From contig VZSF01008867.1 in assembly GCA_013398295.1 (NCBI GenBank), forward strand, positions 372,001 to 436,000: a stretch of DNA of 64,000 nucleotides, given 5' to 3'. Every line of letters begins with the position of its first letter. Positions within the stretch are counted from its first letter, which is position 1. Below are positions 1 through 14,400 of this stretch, piece by piece. The notes under the pieces are model-generated. The model had not been told where the DNA came from, ran no database searches, and worked only from the letters and a program-made list of their open reading frames with translations. The position numbers and the translations under genes are program-made. Source of the DNA: Chionis minor (taxonomy: Eukaryota > Chordata > Aves > Charadriiformes > Chionididae).

Positions 1-3000
1 CATCTGTCAGTAAGACCTAGTAGCATTGTTGGCACACCCTATGGCAACAGCATTGAACTAGATGTACTTTCCATAATTCAGCCATGAAGACCACCTTGTC
101 ACTGCAAGTTAAGAGCATCAGGCCTACTCCAAAGAACTGCCTGGGAGTCTGAAGCAGAGCACAGAGAAGAAGGATTACCCTGCACTGGCTTCTTTATTTC
201 CTTTTCTGCAGTTATTTTTCTGAACAACAAGGGATTCATTCCCTTTGAGGAAGATTTTGATATGTTCCAATATACTGAAATAGTGTATCACGGGATTATA
301 AAACACGGATCTACTGAATTAATACTGAATTACTCTGGAAATTGTATCTAAGTACTTACAACAATTACAGTAATACCAAATGAACTCATCACAAGTAATT
401 TTATCTCAAGATGTACTAAGTTGGACACTCATTTTCTACAGATGTTGAACCCACTGGAGCACATTTCAGCTGAATCAAAACAAGGTGACATGTTGATTTA
501 ACTTATGGCAGAATCAAATACCATTTCCAGTTATCACTTATGGAGAAGTGTACAAATTGAAACTTACAGCACATATGTGGTAGACTACATCCATATTTCT
601 TGGTGAAGAAGTTAATGACAGAATAGAGATTTTGTAAGTCATTGTCAATGGTAAAGAGAAAGATGAGTTAGAAATATCACCTTGGCATTTTCTTTAAATT
701 GGGAGTGCTTGAGAAAATATGAATTTCTCATTAATGTATTTCTCCTGTTTATAGTTGTGGCCACAAGAAGAGCAGCTGGAGCCTTGTGAATTACTAATGC
801 CAAGCTTTCCAGCAACATTTTGAATTTGGAGATACTTAATCTATTTTTGGTTTGTAGAAAAAGTTTGTGTAGGTCAGTTGTCTTTCTCTGTCTTTAATGC
901 ATAGGAATAATAAAGCAGAAAGCCAGCAGTAATTAAGTAGTCCACAATACATCCTTCATGCAGCACCACAAGAAAGGAAGATAAAGTGTCAAGTCAAAGT
1001 GTTAAGTCATCTAAGAATACATTTTTTAGTGCTTCACCAACAGGCACAGATATTTTTATAATTCAATTCTTGTCTGTAATTGTCCATAGATAAAAGTTAT
1101 TCATTCCTGAAAACAGGCATACTATCCTGTTTCAACATTCTATAAGGAAATTTTACTGGGCCTTTATTTTCTCTCTACTCCTATCCCAGTATTAGTAATA
1201 CAGTACTTGGCAGAGCAGTTGGCTATGTAGGAAGAGGGTAGTTTGCCAAAAGGTTGTAGGCAGAAGCAAGCTGTTTGGAGCCTGTTATCCACAAGGGACC
1301 AAATTATAGTCAAGCTGTGTTTTGTTGTGTGTGTATTGTACAATATTTATGGTAGGGGTGAAAAAGAAGGTGCAGGTTTTTAACATCTGACTCCTGATCG
1401 GTCCTGATTGGTATGAATGAGGACTAAAAAGCATTCTAAAAATCCTTAAAAACAAGTAAAAAATCTCATTAAATACCTAAGAGGAACCTTTCCTAACACT
1501 GTTTTGCACAGAGGTTGTATGTTTTTATTGGTTAGGAAAATAAAGAAAGAAAAACTAAGCCTAAATTTAAGTACCAGAAATTGAAAACACAAAATGATGA
1601 AAAACTATTAAGTCAAAAGCCAGGTAAACAAGCTTGTTATGAAAGTTCAGACAAAATACTCCCTAGCATGCCCCAATTTAAGATTATTGAAGCATGATGC
1701 CCTAACTATATACTGACTATATATTATGTTAAAAAAAAAAGAGTTTTGTTAGGTACGTAGATGCAGATTAGTTACCTAAACATAAATTATACATTAGAAT
1801 AATTTATTAAAACCTGATACTTCTACCTTTTGAAAAGGCTCAATGTGATGTGATGAATATTTTCAAGAAAGCTGGCTTCAATATATAAGCTGAATGTTTG
1901 ATACCATTTAAAAGAAAAAGACCTATTTATTTTTTACTACTACAATTATCATTAAAATACAAGCCACATAAGAGAGAGTAAGAATATAATAGAATCTGTC
2001 TTTGGATAGGACAAAGAATTATAAAAATTTCAATCCTATGTCTTTGCTGAGTTGATTAAACATCCACTATATGCTTTCAATTTACCATGCTGTTTTGATG
2101 CCAAATGAATTCCAGACTTATCATAACGCTTTTTATTATGGGAACTTCTACTTATCTTGCAGTATAACATAATTTAATAAAATGTTATATTCTTCTAAAT
2201 TGTCTAACAGAAACAGATAGCTTAATATGAATATAGCATTACCAATTAAATAGGTAATACAAGAAAAAAACACTAGGTATTTCTTGATAATGAGGACACT
2301 CAAGAATTCTCCAGGTCTTTTGTGACACAAAGTACTTTTCTTATCGAACAAATAGGGAATCTATTTCACTCAAATTGATTGACGCTGCTCAAAGGGGAGA
2401 TATTGACTTTTATTAGCCTCTTTTTGTTTTTAGCTCTTTCTTTCACTCTGAAAATCTTCAAATAAATTGTTTCAATTGACACACACACAAAGAAATAAAA
2501 TTCCTTTGCCTTGTGATAGAGCCTTTTCTATAAACAATACTCACTGCAGTCATAATGTGAAACTCCAACAGAGAAATAATTCACACTGAAGTACTAATTT
2601 CACAGTGCCCAAAAAAATGATAAAAATACAAATGACAAATATAGAAAGAAACTGAGTGAAAAGATGCAGTGGTCAAATGCAACCCTTACTAGAGATCTAC
2701 AAAGTTTGCAATACCATTTCCACTTTTCTCCTAACACAGAAACAAACTTCTTTCCTTTTTTTTTTTTTTCTAAAGCAGCTAGTTTAGTGGAGGTGTTTAT
2801 AAAATTTAAAGAACATTATAAACATTAAAGAATGAACGGAATGTCCTTCAAGTAGCTTTCCATCTTAAGCTGTGCTTGGTTCATTGTTTATCTCATTTTT
2901 ATGGTGTTGTGTAGTGTGCGTATGTGACTGGCAATGACAACACTATTCTGACTATTCAGAATCACTTCCTTAAAAGTTTAAAGTTCAATCTTTTTTATGT

Positions 3001-6000
3001 TAATTAAGTAGTTTCAAAACAAATACCAGATGTGTAAAGACCAGATTTTTATACTCTTACTGATAACAAGAACCTTCTTTACTTCAGTTACTGACACTCT
3101 TTACCAAGGGTGATACTCCTCAATATGAAAAATGTTAAAAGTGTCTCAAATGACTCTCTAAATGACTAGAATATACAGAATTATGGTTACTGGATTATGA
3201 TATTTGGAATAATTGTTTGTTTGTTTGTTCTAAGTACTGCTGGTTTTTTCCTACACATATTAAATCCTACACCCTATGGTTTAGTAGGAATGAACATAAT
3301 GATAGGAGGCAAAACCCGAGACTAGTTACCTTTTATTAATTAAAGCAAGGCCAGAACATGACAGGAAGCAACCTTGGGAGATATGTAACAGGAATAAGAA
3401 AATGATGCATTTCTTGCTGGGTTGTGTGTCTATTTGAATGCTTTAATTGTTACTATAAGAATTTTTGATAAAACTGTGAGAGTATGAATGACTGCAGAAG
3501 AGGTGACCTAGTACTCTGACGAGTCCTAGGTAAAGAGCTTACATTCAGTTCTAGTTATCTTGTTTCCTAACATCTCCTGGAATGGAAATCTGAGGAGAGA
3601 ATGCAAAACACAGCAATCTTTTTAGGCGAAAGCATGGGTAAAATCTCTTATTTCTGTCTCTTTTTTTTTTTTTTGGCTGGAGGAATGGAAGACATGACAC
3701 TGAGAATTTGCTAAAAATATAAGGTCTGTGACACAAGAAATAGTATCTGATGATTCTTATATTGTCTTTTCAAACATCTCATTTTGAATAAGAATGATAA
3801 TTTCCTTCCTATATTAGAGAACATTATTGCTTCTAATAGTTAAATGCAGGTATAATCCCCAAAACAGGAAATTTATATGCTTGCTTATAAAGCAAGTGTT
3901 ATTAATTGTAGAAGTCTTAATAGCCATAGAAATACTTCCTGAATCTTACTGTGTTCTTCTATGACAATGCATTCCATAGTCTAACTACACTGAGGTATGT
4001 ATTAATAAAAATTCAAAACACAAAAAGTTCTGATGAAAGTGTTCCTCCTTCTATCAAAATATTACATGAAATTGTCACAAGTCTGTTCTAAGCCAAAGAA
4101 AAATAGTCAAGCACTGTCTTCTTTTCCTTTGAGGTTTTTTTTATGTTTTTGCATAAAAGTATCTTCTTTTATCCTCTGATGATAGTAACTTCTATTTTTT
4201 ATTACTAACTTATTTATAGAATTTAAAGCTACGCAACAGAGTTTAAAGTGTTTGCCAGATCTTTGCATAGGTGAAAAATTACAGTTATTTCTATTTTCCC
4301 AATACTGTTTTTCAACATTGGGAAGAACTGGAGCTTCTGTTTCATCACATGTTAAAGCCGCCTTCTGGGTAATTTCAGTCTATCATCACTAGAGCACCAT
4401 AAGGCTACGAAAATATTGTTGTATAACTTCCTTTGTAATATAATAAAGATCCTGCCACTGTAAAAGGAATAGACATTTACATATTAGAGTAACAGACTAA
4501 TATCACTTCGAATGATCACAGGAACCAACAAAGTATCAGCAATGCTAATGCCAATATAAACGTAAATTACAATTACAAGGCTGTAAGTCAAGTCAAAAGC
4601 AGCAGTGCAGGCAGTACTCTGCAAATCCTTTAAGAACATCTCTATGGATAGGTTAGGGTTCGTCTAAACCAAAGAAAACTGCTCCCACCAGGAGTTAGTT
4701 TTACTAGTTATTTTTGTAAAACCTTGCCTTTTTTCTCCTCTTTGTAGCTTTTCAGCTCTCCTAGTCTCATCCCTTCCTCTTTCATGCGACTCTTACCCTG
4801 ATATGTCAAAGGTCAGGGCTGGGTTCACCTACTGTACTGGTATAATTTTTCCTTTGCCCCAACTCTCCCGATGAGCTTTAAATCCAGTTCAGGCCAGAAT
4901 CTTCTCTGACCAATAATTGAAACCAGTGTTGATCATCATCATCAAATGCATATTTTTTAAATGAAATCACAGACTCAGTCCGAGTACATAAAAGGAAAAA
5001 TAAAATTCAAAGTTATGTCCTCCCTTTGCTGCAAATTACAGTTTTCAATCAGGTTGAAATATCTGATTCAACAACCTTATCAACCAAGACTGGTAATTCC
5101 CACTTTTTTTGTCAAAATTCTTTGCCTTTCTCATCCCATAATCAGAAAAAAACTGATATTACAATGACAAGGAAGTCACAGCTGTCATTTTAAAACTAAC
5201 CCAGTTTCTCGTTGACAGCCACAAAACCACAATAAAACAAAGGTTTGTCATTCAAACTTTATTTTGTTTCTCTTCAGTATTAATTTGAGACCAAACTTAT
5301 TTAAAACTGTGTAACTAAATCCCTAAACTATTAGTTTCAAAATAAGGAGATAATATTGTTAGAAAAAATATGCTTAGTTTTACACATTGTAAAGCTCTGT
5401 CTGTTCAACATATAATGGAGTTTCTTGTGGATGGATAGAGCAGTTGACACAACTGACCTCTTCCAGAGCTGTCGCAGCTTGCAGTGTAAATATGCATGAG
5501 ATCCACATTTTTAAGCTGATAAAAGGCAAATTCAACATATTTGAAAAGTAAGGCTCAAAGGTAAGTGCTGAATCAATGAAAAGGCAAAGATCATCACAAA
5601 GCACAATGAGAACAGAAGATGTCTGAAATTGGTTCAAGGACAAACTTTTAGATAAAATGACGGACATTGTACTGGCAGTGGATAATTATAAAAAGCCATA
5701 AAGAGCCCACATTCCCATCTACTTTTATACATTCACAAAATATTCTCTCAGTGACTCTAAATCATCTTAGCAGAGAGGCTGAATGCATGAACAACAAATA
5801 GTCCCTACTTTGACAGCACAATAATAAAGGTACCATAATCAGAGAAATATCAGTATTAACTTCATTATTACTGGTTCCTGCTGAATTTTATGCATTGTGA
5901 TAGTGTTTTGTCTAGGTGTCATCTGAGTGGCATCTTAGTGACATACCAGATGGAAAGGGCAGTATAAGTGAGTTTTTTTCATTAGTGTGGTTTGGCTAAT

Positions 6001-7375
6001 ATAAAAAGTGCAACAGGGAAAGTAAGACTTTGGACACGTTGTTATACATATTAAGAGCATTAACAAACCAAGCACAGCCTTTGTCCTAAAAACACACAAG
6101 AAACATAAACTGATGAAAGATAAGGACAGTAAGAATATTACATAAACAGAGCAGCCCAAATAAAAAGTGGAAATATTATTCTGTAACCTTGTCTTTATTT
6201 TGCTTTATCTGTGAAAGAAAACAGAGGATAGGTAATGGGAAAAAAGGGAAACTGCAGAATATGATCTGTTGGTAGAGAAAAGACAAAAAATAGCAAAGAA
6301 TGAGGTAAGAGATTTAGTGATAGAAGGGAAGACAAGAAGATGCTAAGGAAAGTAAGAGATAAAGGTTCTGATTTTTGCCAGGGAAAAATTAATGAGACAA
6401 GAAGAAGTGATCATTAAAACAAGTATATAACACAATAATACAAGAACCATGATACTGGATCAGAACAAAAATCTTTGGTTGGTTGTGGATATGTAGGTAA
6501 AGAATAAAAGATGCAGAGCAAGTATAAATTGATCTTTCCCTAGACTGTCTCTAGAAATCTAACGAATGGTAGTTTAGGAACTTGCTAGGTAGAAGAATAA
6601 GTTTAAGAGTTTCATGCAATAAGCTATATGCATGACATCATTGCTGTGCAAGATGTTGCTGCTTTTGTGATCCCAAACAATGGGGAGACAGTGTTCAGAT
6701 AAGGGAGATGATTAAAATATTTTCCTCTAACTTTCATTCCTTCTATACCTGTTAGTTCTAAATCAGAAAGTGCAAGTAGCAACTGGCTGTGGGACAATGT
6801 GGGACTTGTGCTGGCAAGGATGGTGAAGATATGAGAAGAAAGCTTGGGATCCATAAGAATATGGATCCCAGGAGCTACTTACCTATTTTTTTTCTGAACC
6901 TGTTCATCAGTCCAATTGCTTAATGAAAAATAAGCTGCTTTCCCCTTCTTTCTCACAATACTTTTGATGTATGTGGTTACCTCACTACATTGCATTCAGC
7001 AGTGACTGCTGAATCTGTGACTGCAGGATACTGTTTTTTGAATTTCTGTTGTACTGAATGAAACTCAAGCTCAAAGTTGGATTTGGCAGAACCCACACAA
7101 TTAACACTACTTATATCCGTATGTTTTATGATAATTCTGCATGTGAAACTCCATAAATTTTTTTTCACTTGAGTCTCATATTAGCAATGTAACCTTATTG
7201 AAAGTGGAAATCTGCTTTCTGTTCTCAAAATACATGTCCTTTATTGTAAAGACAGCATGTTCATGATATTTGCAGATCCAAGATGTGGTACGATTTGGCA
7301 AAATCTGGAAAAAAAGCCATAAGGGTGACAGAATTCTAGCTCCTATGGCTTAGTAAGAGAGATTCAGTAAGCAGA
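1..7375. other. AT-rich unique sequence, no gene recognised
   Basis: No open frame here reaches 100 codons, and none shows a domain, a signal peptide with plausible context or a convincing exon structure. Simple sequence includes T14 runs at 2756-2769 and 3661-3674 and a purine-rich stretch at about 6210-6370. I recognise no repeat family. It could be intergenic or intronic. Confidence 0.7.
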
Positions 7376-7695
7376 GTTGTTATAACCTGAAGACAAAACT
7401 AAAGACATGGTAGCAGTCTTAATGTATTTAAAAAGTTTCCATTTTAATATCCATAGACGAGAAGACAAAAATTATCAGACTTAAAAGAAGAAAAAAAATT
7501 AGGCTGGACTTCAAGAAAGATTTTTTATCACGAGGGCTTCTAAGAACTAAATAGGTTCCTGAGCTAAATTGTAGAGACTCAAGATTGGCAGCCCTTAAGA
7601 ACAGATTTAACAAAATCTGTCAGCAATGACCTTCCTAGAATTGATACAGATCAACTCAATGAAGTGGAAGGATACCCCTCCAACTGCTGTAGCTC
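7376..7695 (+). mobile_element. Ancient CR1/L3-like 3' fragment
   Basis: The stretch follows the order of the amniote CR1 3' end: a segment resembling 'gatagcagtcttaatgtattt', then 'gcccttaagaacagatttaa', then 'aaatctgtcagcaatgacctt'. This corresponds to the ORF2 C-terminus and 3' UTR of old CR1/L3 elements. It is heavily diverged, full of small indels, and has no clean ATTCTATG tail. It is a decayed relic without coding capacity. The family call is from memory of the consensus. Confidence 0.6.
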
Positions 7696-9639
7696 TGACT
7701 GTAGCTCATTATTTCACCTGGGAGTAGATTGCACATGCCTATTAAGCAACAAGAAAAAATGGTGTTAAGCAGGGCTTGAAAGACATTAATGCTTAAATAC
7801 TGCCAGACATTCATCTTTCACAAAAGAGAACTAATATATTTACATGGGGATAACCTATTTATCTCACTTACATTAAAAAATCAGTCTCTTCGAAAAGAAA
7901 TTGCTAGCTGTAAACAGGTTGACCCTCTAGCGGTATTTATGGAATTAAAGTTATAATTGTTGTATAAAGAGGAAATTCAAGTTTCATCTGTGGAGTAGCG
8001 GGTGTTGGGGCTGTGCCCATGCACATACCCAGCACACTCAGTCATCAGTTCCCTGAGCGGTTCAGAAGCTCCACATCAGTCATCAGCAAAGATGAGACAA
8101 GGGACTGATGTGAAACAAGGTGGTTGACTGAGCTGTGATCTAGTTTCAAAACAATGCATTTGGCTCATCACAGGACTTCTTTGAGTGGGAATTTCAGACA
8201 GTCCTGGCATCATGTCCTTCATCTAGGAAGCTCCTGCTGGACCTGTGCCAATTGATAGGCACCATTTTTATGGATAGATGTACTGGTAAGCATCCCAGGT
8301 AGAGTGTCATGCAATCACAGGGACGTTCCCAGACAGGTCCAGCTGCGCATGGCTAAGATATTTTGAAATAGTAGAAATTTTTCCTGCAGATACTGAAATG
8401 TTTATTTAGGACAATTTTTTAGCTGAGATAATTGACACGTTTTTTACACAATTTAATATATTAATAGAAATGGATAGTGTATATCTTGGAGCAATCATGT
8501 AGGACCTCTGACCTGCCTGATTATAAGAATTCAGTGAAACACAGCTTTGGGGTATCTCACTCAGTCAAGCTAAAAATCTGGTTACAGGGACCCTTGTAGT
8601 GGAGGCTGCTGTCAAATCCAGACAGCAGATGCATGTCCTGTTCAGGAGACTAGATTCCCCTTATGAGCATTACTTTCTGTGAAAGATCCCAATCAATTAA
8701 TTTTCTTTCAGCAAACATTTTGTCAATGAGTCTGTGCAACTGACCTGTTAATCTAAAATTTGCAGATAAAATTGTATTTTCTATTATAGTTTAGTTAAAA
8801 TGTTCCACCAACATTGTGATATAATGGGCAATGAGGAAGACAAAATTCCTTCTCCAAAGAACTTTCACATGTGAACTATTTCTAAAAACAAGAATAAATC
8901 TCCTTTTAGTAATATTCTAGAAGATATTTTAGGTTGTCTTTAAATCTATCACTGACAAAAAAAAAAAAGAAATACATGTCATTGTTGCATTTGGACAGTA
9001 TAGCCTTTTTTTAAAAAAAAAATTAAAGCTTTCGTCTTAAAGCTTCAGCTTTTTGTCTAAATTATTTATTTTCTCGTGCTTTCAATGACTTATTCCTGAA
9101 AGTCTTCCCCCACTTAAGTAAAGGCAAATGTAGTTTGGCAACAACACCTTCTGATACTTCAATTACAAAAGGGAGAGGGGCAGTACTTGGCAGACACCAA
9201 ATGCGGTCACACCACTGTGCCAAAAGAAATTGTGAGTTTGACAAGAAGTCTGGAAGGTCATAGTTTTGCTACCAAAAGAAGAAACTAAATTTGTTTAGTC
9301 TGCAAAGCAAACCTAGAAACAAATCCATACCCTGATACAGCACAAAATAATCAGCTCTGCTGACCTTGTACTTCTAGGACCAAAGAGAAATTTATGTACA
9401 CCAGATAATACAGCAATGAATGTGAATCCAACAGACAGAAACTATGAAAAAGTCCTTTAATAATCCCCAGCAAGACTACTTCATCACCCTAAAAATTCAA
9501 CAGACTTCCTAAGGAAATGAAAACCCTGTCTTAGGTACATTCATACAAGCAACAAATGGAGAAATAACATGAGTGAGGGCATGGAAGCAACACGCCATTA
9601 GTTACCTGCCACTATCCTTACACTATCGTTCCTTTCTCT
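7696..9639. other. Unique sequence with a somewhat GC-richer patch at 7980-8350
   Basis: No gene is visible. The patch around 7980-8350 is richer in G and C than its surroundings and contains repeated CATCAGT-type words (about 8041-8110), but I do not recognise it. Short A and T runs occur near 8958-8968 and 9007-9021. Confidence 0.6.
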
Positions 9640-10640
9640 TACTCTCTGCTTGTGTCACTTTTGTGAACTGCAATCCCTTAGCAGTCTCGCATTCTTATTA
9701 TGTGTTTGGATTTCATTTCAGTGTGCAGCCAAGCCTTGTGATGGCAGTCAGGAGGACATGAGAACGCCCTGCAGGGGCAGGTGTCTCTCTCTCTCTTGTT
9801 CCCCCCTGGTTCTGGGGCCCGGGGAGCTCCAAGGAAACACATTGAGGACACATGTAGTCTCAGGGCCCTGAGGCTACCATCCAGGCTCACTGTCCCTGGC
9901 AGATCTCACCTAGGACCCCTTCACAAGGGTCTGCAGATCCCATCTTGGTTCTGCTGGAGCCCATCCTGGCCCATGGGAGTGCCTCTGTACGGCCTCCAGC
10001 CAGGCCTGGGCCTGACATTGTGGGGAACTCTTCTCCCTCTTGGGCCTGCACCACAGCTCGTCTCCAGCCTCATCTCTGAAATTGTCTGCCTCTATGGTGG
10101 GACAGTGTCAGGGGCTGTCTTGGCCTCATTACTGGCCACAGCTTTGCCCCTCAAGCTCAGGCCCTGCAGGACTGTGCTCACTGGGGAGGACCTGGCCATC
10201 CCTGGGGTCCATCATGGTGCTGCGGACGTGCACTGCTTGTGGATGTAGCTGGTCCTCCTGGCACAAAGCACAGGTTGGGACCATTTCCTAGATTAGCCTG
10301 ACTTTGTGCCCTCTTCACAGAGAAATGCCACAAATGACTGGAAAAGGAATGGCTCCCTCTCCCCAGTGCTGCCTCCAACACGCAGCTGCTGCATGGACAG
10401 GCTGCAGGCTGCCAAAGACGGTCTATGGGAGATGGGCACATGCCTGGGTGTATGCTGTGCTATCATGGCACTTGGGGATAACAGGATTGCCTATCCACAT
10501 GTTGTGGAGAGCCGTGTCTAGCCCCAGCTGGGGATGTGCCACTAGGGTGTGCAGAACAGGCACCAGCTCTCGTGGTGGCCCTCTGATGTCTCTTTGGATG
10601 CTCATCGTTTGAAGCTGCAAAAAGAACAACTGAGCTTCAA
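9640..10640. other. Isolated GC-rich block of unknown origin
   Basis: About 1 kb is conspicuously GC-rich inside AT-rich flanks. It has many CCTGG, CAGG and GGCC words but few CpG dinucleotides, as expected for methylated, decayed DNA rather than an active CpG island. Open frames of 60-155 codons overlap in several frames on both strands, including 9781-10248 (+), which reflects few stop codons in GC-rich DNA. None matches a family I know, and no frame stays open across the block. The block ends abruptly near 10620 and an LTR starts about 200 bp later. Possible origins are a retrocopy, a piece of an unrecognised LTR element, or a segment transposed from a GC-rich region. I cannot choose between them. 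Confidence 0.6.
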
Positions 10641-10828
10641 ATTAAAATGCTACAGAAGAGAAGAACCCAGATTGGGCAGCTGTCTGACAATCAAATGTGT
10701 CTTAATGGAATCACCCCTTTTTGTGCATCATAGTCCCACTGTGACTTTATATTTTATGGCATATATTGAGCATAAACATGTTTGCTCTGTTAAAGTAGCA
10801 TGCGCTGACAGATTCCTAGATTTAGGAT

Positions 10829-11420
10829 TGTGCTAGTTTTGGCTGGGATAAACTTAATTTTCTTCATAGCACCTGGTATGGTGCTGTGTTTTGGATTTGT
10901 GCTGAAAACAATGTTGATAACACAGCCATGTTGTAGTTACTGCTGAAGAGGAGTTGCACAGCATCAAGGCCTTTTCGGTTCTTATATCATCCTGTCAGCA
11001 AGTAAACTGGCGATGGGGAAGAAGCTGAGAGGGGACACAGCTGGGACAACTGACCCAAACTGACCAGAGGGATATTGCATAGCATATGACATCATGGTCA
11101 GCAATAAAAACTGAGAGAAGAAGGAGTAATGACGTTTGTCTTCCCAAGTAACAGTTACGCATGACGGAGCGCTGTTTTCCTGGAGGTGGCTGAACACCTA
11201 CCTGCTGATGCGAAGAAGTGAATGAATGCCTTATTTTGCTTTGCTGGTGCACACAGCTTTTGCTTTGCCTGTTAAACTGCCTTTATCTCAACCCACAAGT
11301 TTTCTCACTTTTACTTTTCCAAGTCTCTCTCCCATCCTGATACGGGGGAGTGAGAAGTGGATCTGTAGCCGTCTATGGGGCTCAGTCTGTAGCTGACTAC
11401 AGGGTTTAACCCACAACCAC
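10829..11420 (+). mobile_element. Solo LTR of an avian endogenous retrovirus
   Basis: The sequence runs from a TG-initial 'gttttggctgggataaactt' motif, through 'gtgctgaaaacaatgttgat', to 'tttaacccacaacca' ending in CA at about 11419. This is the order of an LTR family common in non-galliform birds, recognised from memory. A TATA-like 'gcaataaaaac' lies near 11101, and 'gttaaactgcc' near 11271 may be the decayed polyadenylation signal in R. No primer-binding site follows and no gag, pol or env flanks it, so this is a solo LTR left by recombination between the two LTRs of a provirus. I see no clear target-site duplication. The exact 5' edge is uncertain by a few bases. Confidence 0.8.
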
Positions 11421-14400
11421 TGTAGTGAAAAAACGGAGGCAATGAAAGTAAATAAAATGTTCACTTTTATGACATGTCTATGTATGTGCATATATATACA
11501 TATATTACCACAAACCTTTTGACCTAAAGAATGTCAGAGAAATTCTTGTGTTCTTAGGATCATCTCATAACCCCGTTTGTTTGTATGCATTGTATTAAAT
11601 ATTTTAACACCCATACTTTATATATTTATGCTTGCATTTTAATTTCTTATTTAATTATGGAAATAGTGAAAATACAGCTTTTCCACTTCTAAAAAAATAT
11701 TTTGAATTACTTCAAATTGGTACAACACAACTGTTGTTGTGTTTTAAACTTTTTAGATTATTTAACCCTCTTAGGCTGTAGTAAGTCATGGCCTTGTTCT
11801 TACATAAAATATTCACATGCTTAACTTTGAGCACAAGTAACCTCATAAAAATAAATGAGCAAAGCATATGTTCAAAATTAATCATGACAATAAATCTTTG
11901 GACACTCAAGGCCTTTAAATTCTGTGTATCAAAATATTATAGTAACTTTCAAGGAATGACAAGAATTTTTATTAAAAAATGCAACAGCTCAAAATTGCAA
12001 AACATATCTGTATACATCACTGAATAATAACTTTGGACATTTACTTTTTGCCTTCAAAATCCAAACCCTGGGCCAAACTAAATGGAGTTGGCTATTTCTG
12101 GAAAGAAGACCCCTAATTAAGAAGCATGTGTAGTGGAGGGAGGAAAAAAAAGAGGGTATGAGTACTCAGAAACTTATAAATAACTTCAAAATAATTTCTG
12201 AGCACAATTTTCTTCAGTAGAATTTTAGGGCTAGATTCAAATTTGTGTTATAATCATGAAGTGCAACTTACGTGAAATTTAACACTTAAAAGTGTGATCC
12301 AGACTCCCTCATCTTATATTTCGTTTCAGTTTTCACAGGTGCCTCAATTCCTACTGTCAAATTCTTTACAGAGTTTGCACAAAAGGACCACCAGATAAAA
12401 TTCATAAATGGATTAAAAGAATGAGTCACAACACAGGACCTTTTCTTACTCCTGATATGTTGACAAGACCTGCCTACAACATTATACTTATGCTTCCCTA
12501 ATTTTCAGGCCTTTCTGTTGTTCTTGGCTGTGGAATATGGCCCAGCTTCGATCTGAGCTGTACATCCCTCCCAGCCTCTATTCCAGCTGGAGAGGTAGGA
12601 ATTGCATATGTTTGGGTCAAAGCAGGTATTGGACCCAGACCTTTCAATCCCTCAGAAAGAAGGATAATAGAGAAGGTGAGAGGTAGAGGCAGTTTGCCTT
12701 GTACACAACATCCTCCTCTGTGACTGTACAGTGAATATAAACAATCAGCTGTCAATGTCTGAAGGGATTGTCTGAAGTGCACCAATATGGGTCAAACTGA
12801 GTTAAGATGATAGCTGCCCGAACTGATAGAAGAAAAGCTAGCTTCCGTCTGACAAGCCTGTAACTGTAACTCTTGCAGGTGATAGCCACAATAGTGCCCT
12901 ATTAAGGTCAGTCTGATTCATCCATATGTAGGCAAAGACTTGCAGTAATGTATATACCTATTTTTGAACTGGATCTGTCTTACATCCCCCCTCCTCAAAG
13001 TGTAGGTGGAGAACATGTGTCATGCTTGTGCCTCTCTGTACTAACATGTCTTTAGGTGCCAGAGTTAACTAGTTACTATGAGTCTTCCTGAGCAAGAATT
13101 TTGGAAAACTTATCTATTTCATGGATTCCACTCCAGGTTCCTAAGTACTACGTGTGGGTACACTATTTTGCCATACATAAACCATCAGAACTTCATTTTC
13201 TTATGACTGCGCACAAGGTATTTTCCCGGATCACACCAGGAATTCGAGCGTTTGCTGAGGCAACATGTGTAAGGCCAAGCTTTCACTTCTACATACACTG
13301 AAAATTCTTCTAAATAAACCATACTAGAGCAAACAAACTAGATATCCCAGTAATCAAAATTAGAGAAGTCCTGAATTCTTAACGGACTGCCAACCCTGGA
13401 AAGATAATTTTTTCCTTTAAACTTGGACCACAACATGTATTATGGCAATGACTATAGCACCTTTAAGACCACTTTGTTATGACTTTGAGGATGGCAAGTC
13501 TTTCCTCTACTCCGTCATCTCCTCCTTTTATGGTAAAAGACATGGCAACACTGGCCTTAATCCCTCAAATAAATCAACAGGTCAGTCTTTGCCATTAAGT
13601 AGCGTGGTGTTAATTCCTACAGTCAAGAGAGAAACAGGTACATTTGGAAAGTAACATTAGGAAAGCAATTTCAAATTCACAGAGTGCTACTTGTTCTTTT
13701 CCATTGTCAAGGCAATCCTGATAATGTGAAGATGTTTGCTACTGCCCTGTTAATCTGTTTTTACAAAGAGCTGTCCATCCTCTAATCTTGCTCAATTTAG
13801 TGAAGGCATTCTGCTTCTTCACTGCAAGAATTACATTATATATAGACCTTGAAGGTCAAAAAAAGTTCTTGGGACTTTCCTTCTACCTTTTCAGTGATTT
13901 CTGGTCATAATCATACCTACATGGTTGTACACTAATCTAATGCTAATTGATTGGGGCATCAGCATTACTTGACTAATGCATTTTCCATATAATTCATAGT
14001 CAGTTTCCTTATTGTTGTGTATATATGTACCCATACGGAAAGCATACAGAACAACTTCAATAACATGCTGAAAGCCAGAGAAAACTCTTGATGTCCAGGT
14101 TTCCTGTGGCAGAACTTGGGAACAGAGACAAGTCTGTCAAGTATTTCAAGTTCCCCTCTCCATGGGAAAAAATCCTCTGGTATTCCTGGCTGTATTAGAG
14201 CTATATGCTTCTGGCATCTGACAAGCAGTTTATCTGGCATAATTATCCAAAATTATCTTGTTAGTTGTTCTGCCCTAAAGTCACAGATATAAAATTTTTG
14301 GGTTGCACAAATCAGGGTCTTGTGGTAGCCAGACACCACCCAAGCCTAAAAAGGTGGTGAGCCTCTGGCTCTAGGGTAGCTAGACAAGAATGTAACCAAA

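Noticed and set aside
9781..10248. 155-codon plus-strand open frame in the GC-rich block
   Set aside because: Several overlapping frames of similar length exist on both strands, which is expected where stop codons are rare. No domain is recognised, so it is not called as a gene.
10829..11480. Possible complete provirus attached to the LTR
   Set aside because: No primer-binding site, gag, pol or env sequence follows, and no second LTR is seen within the window.
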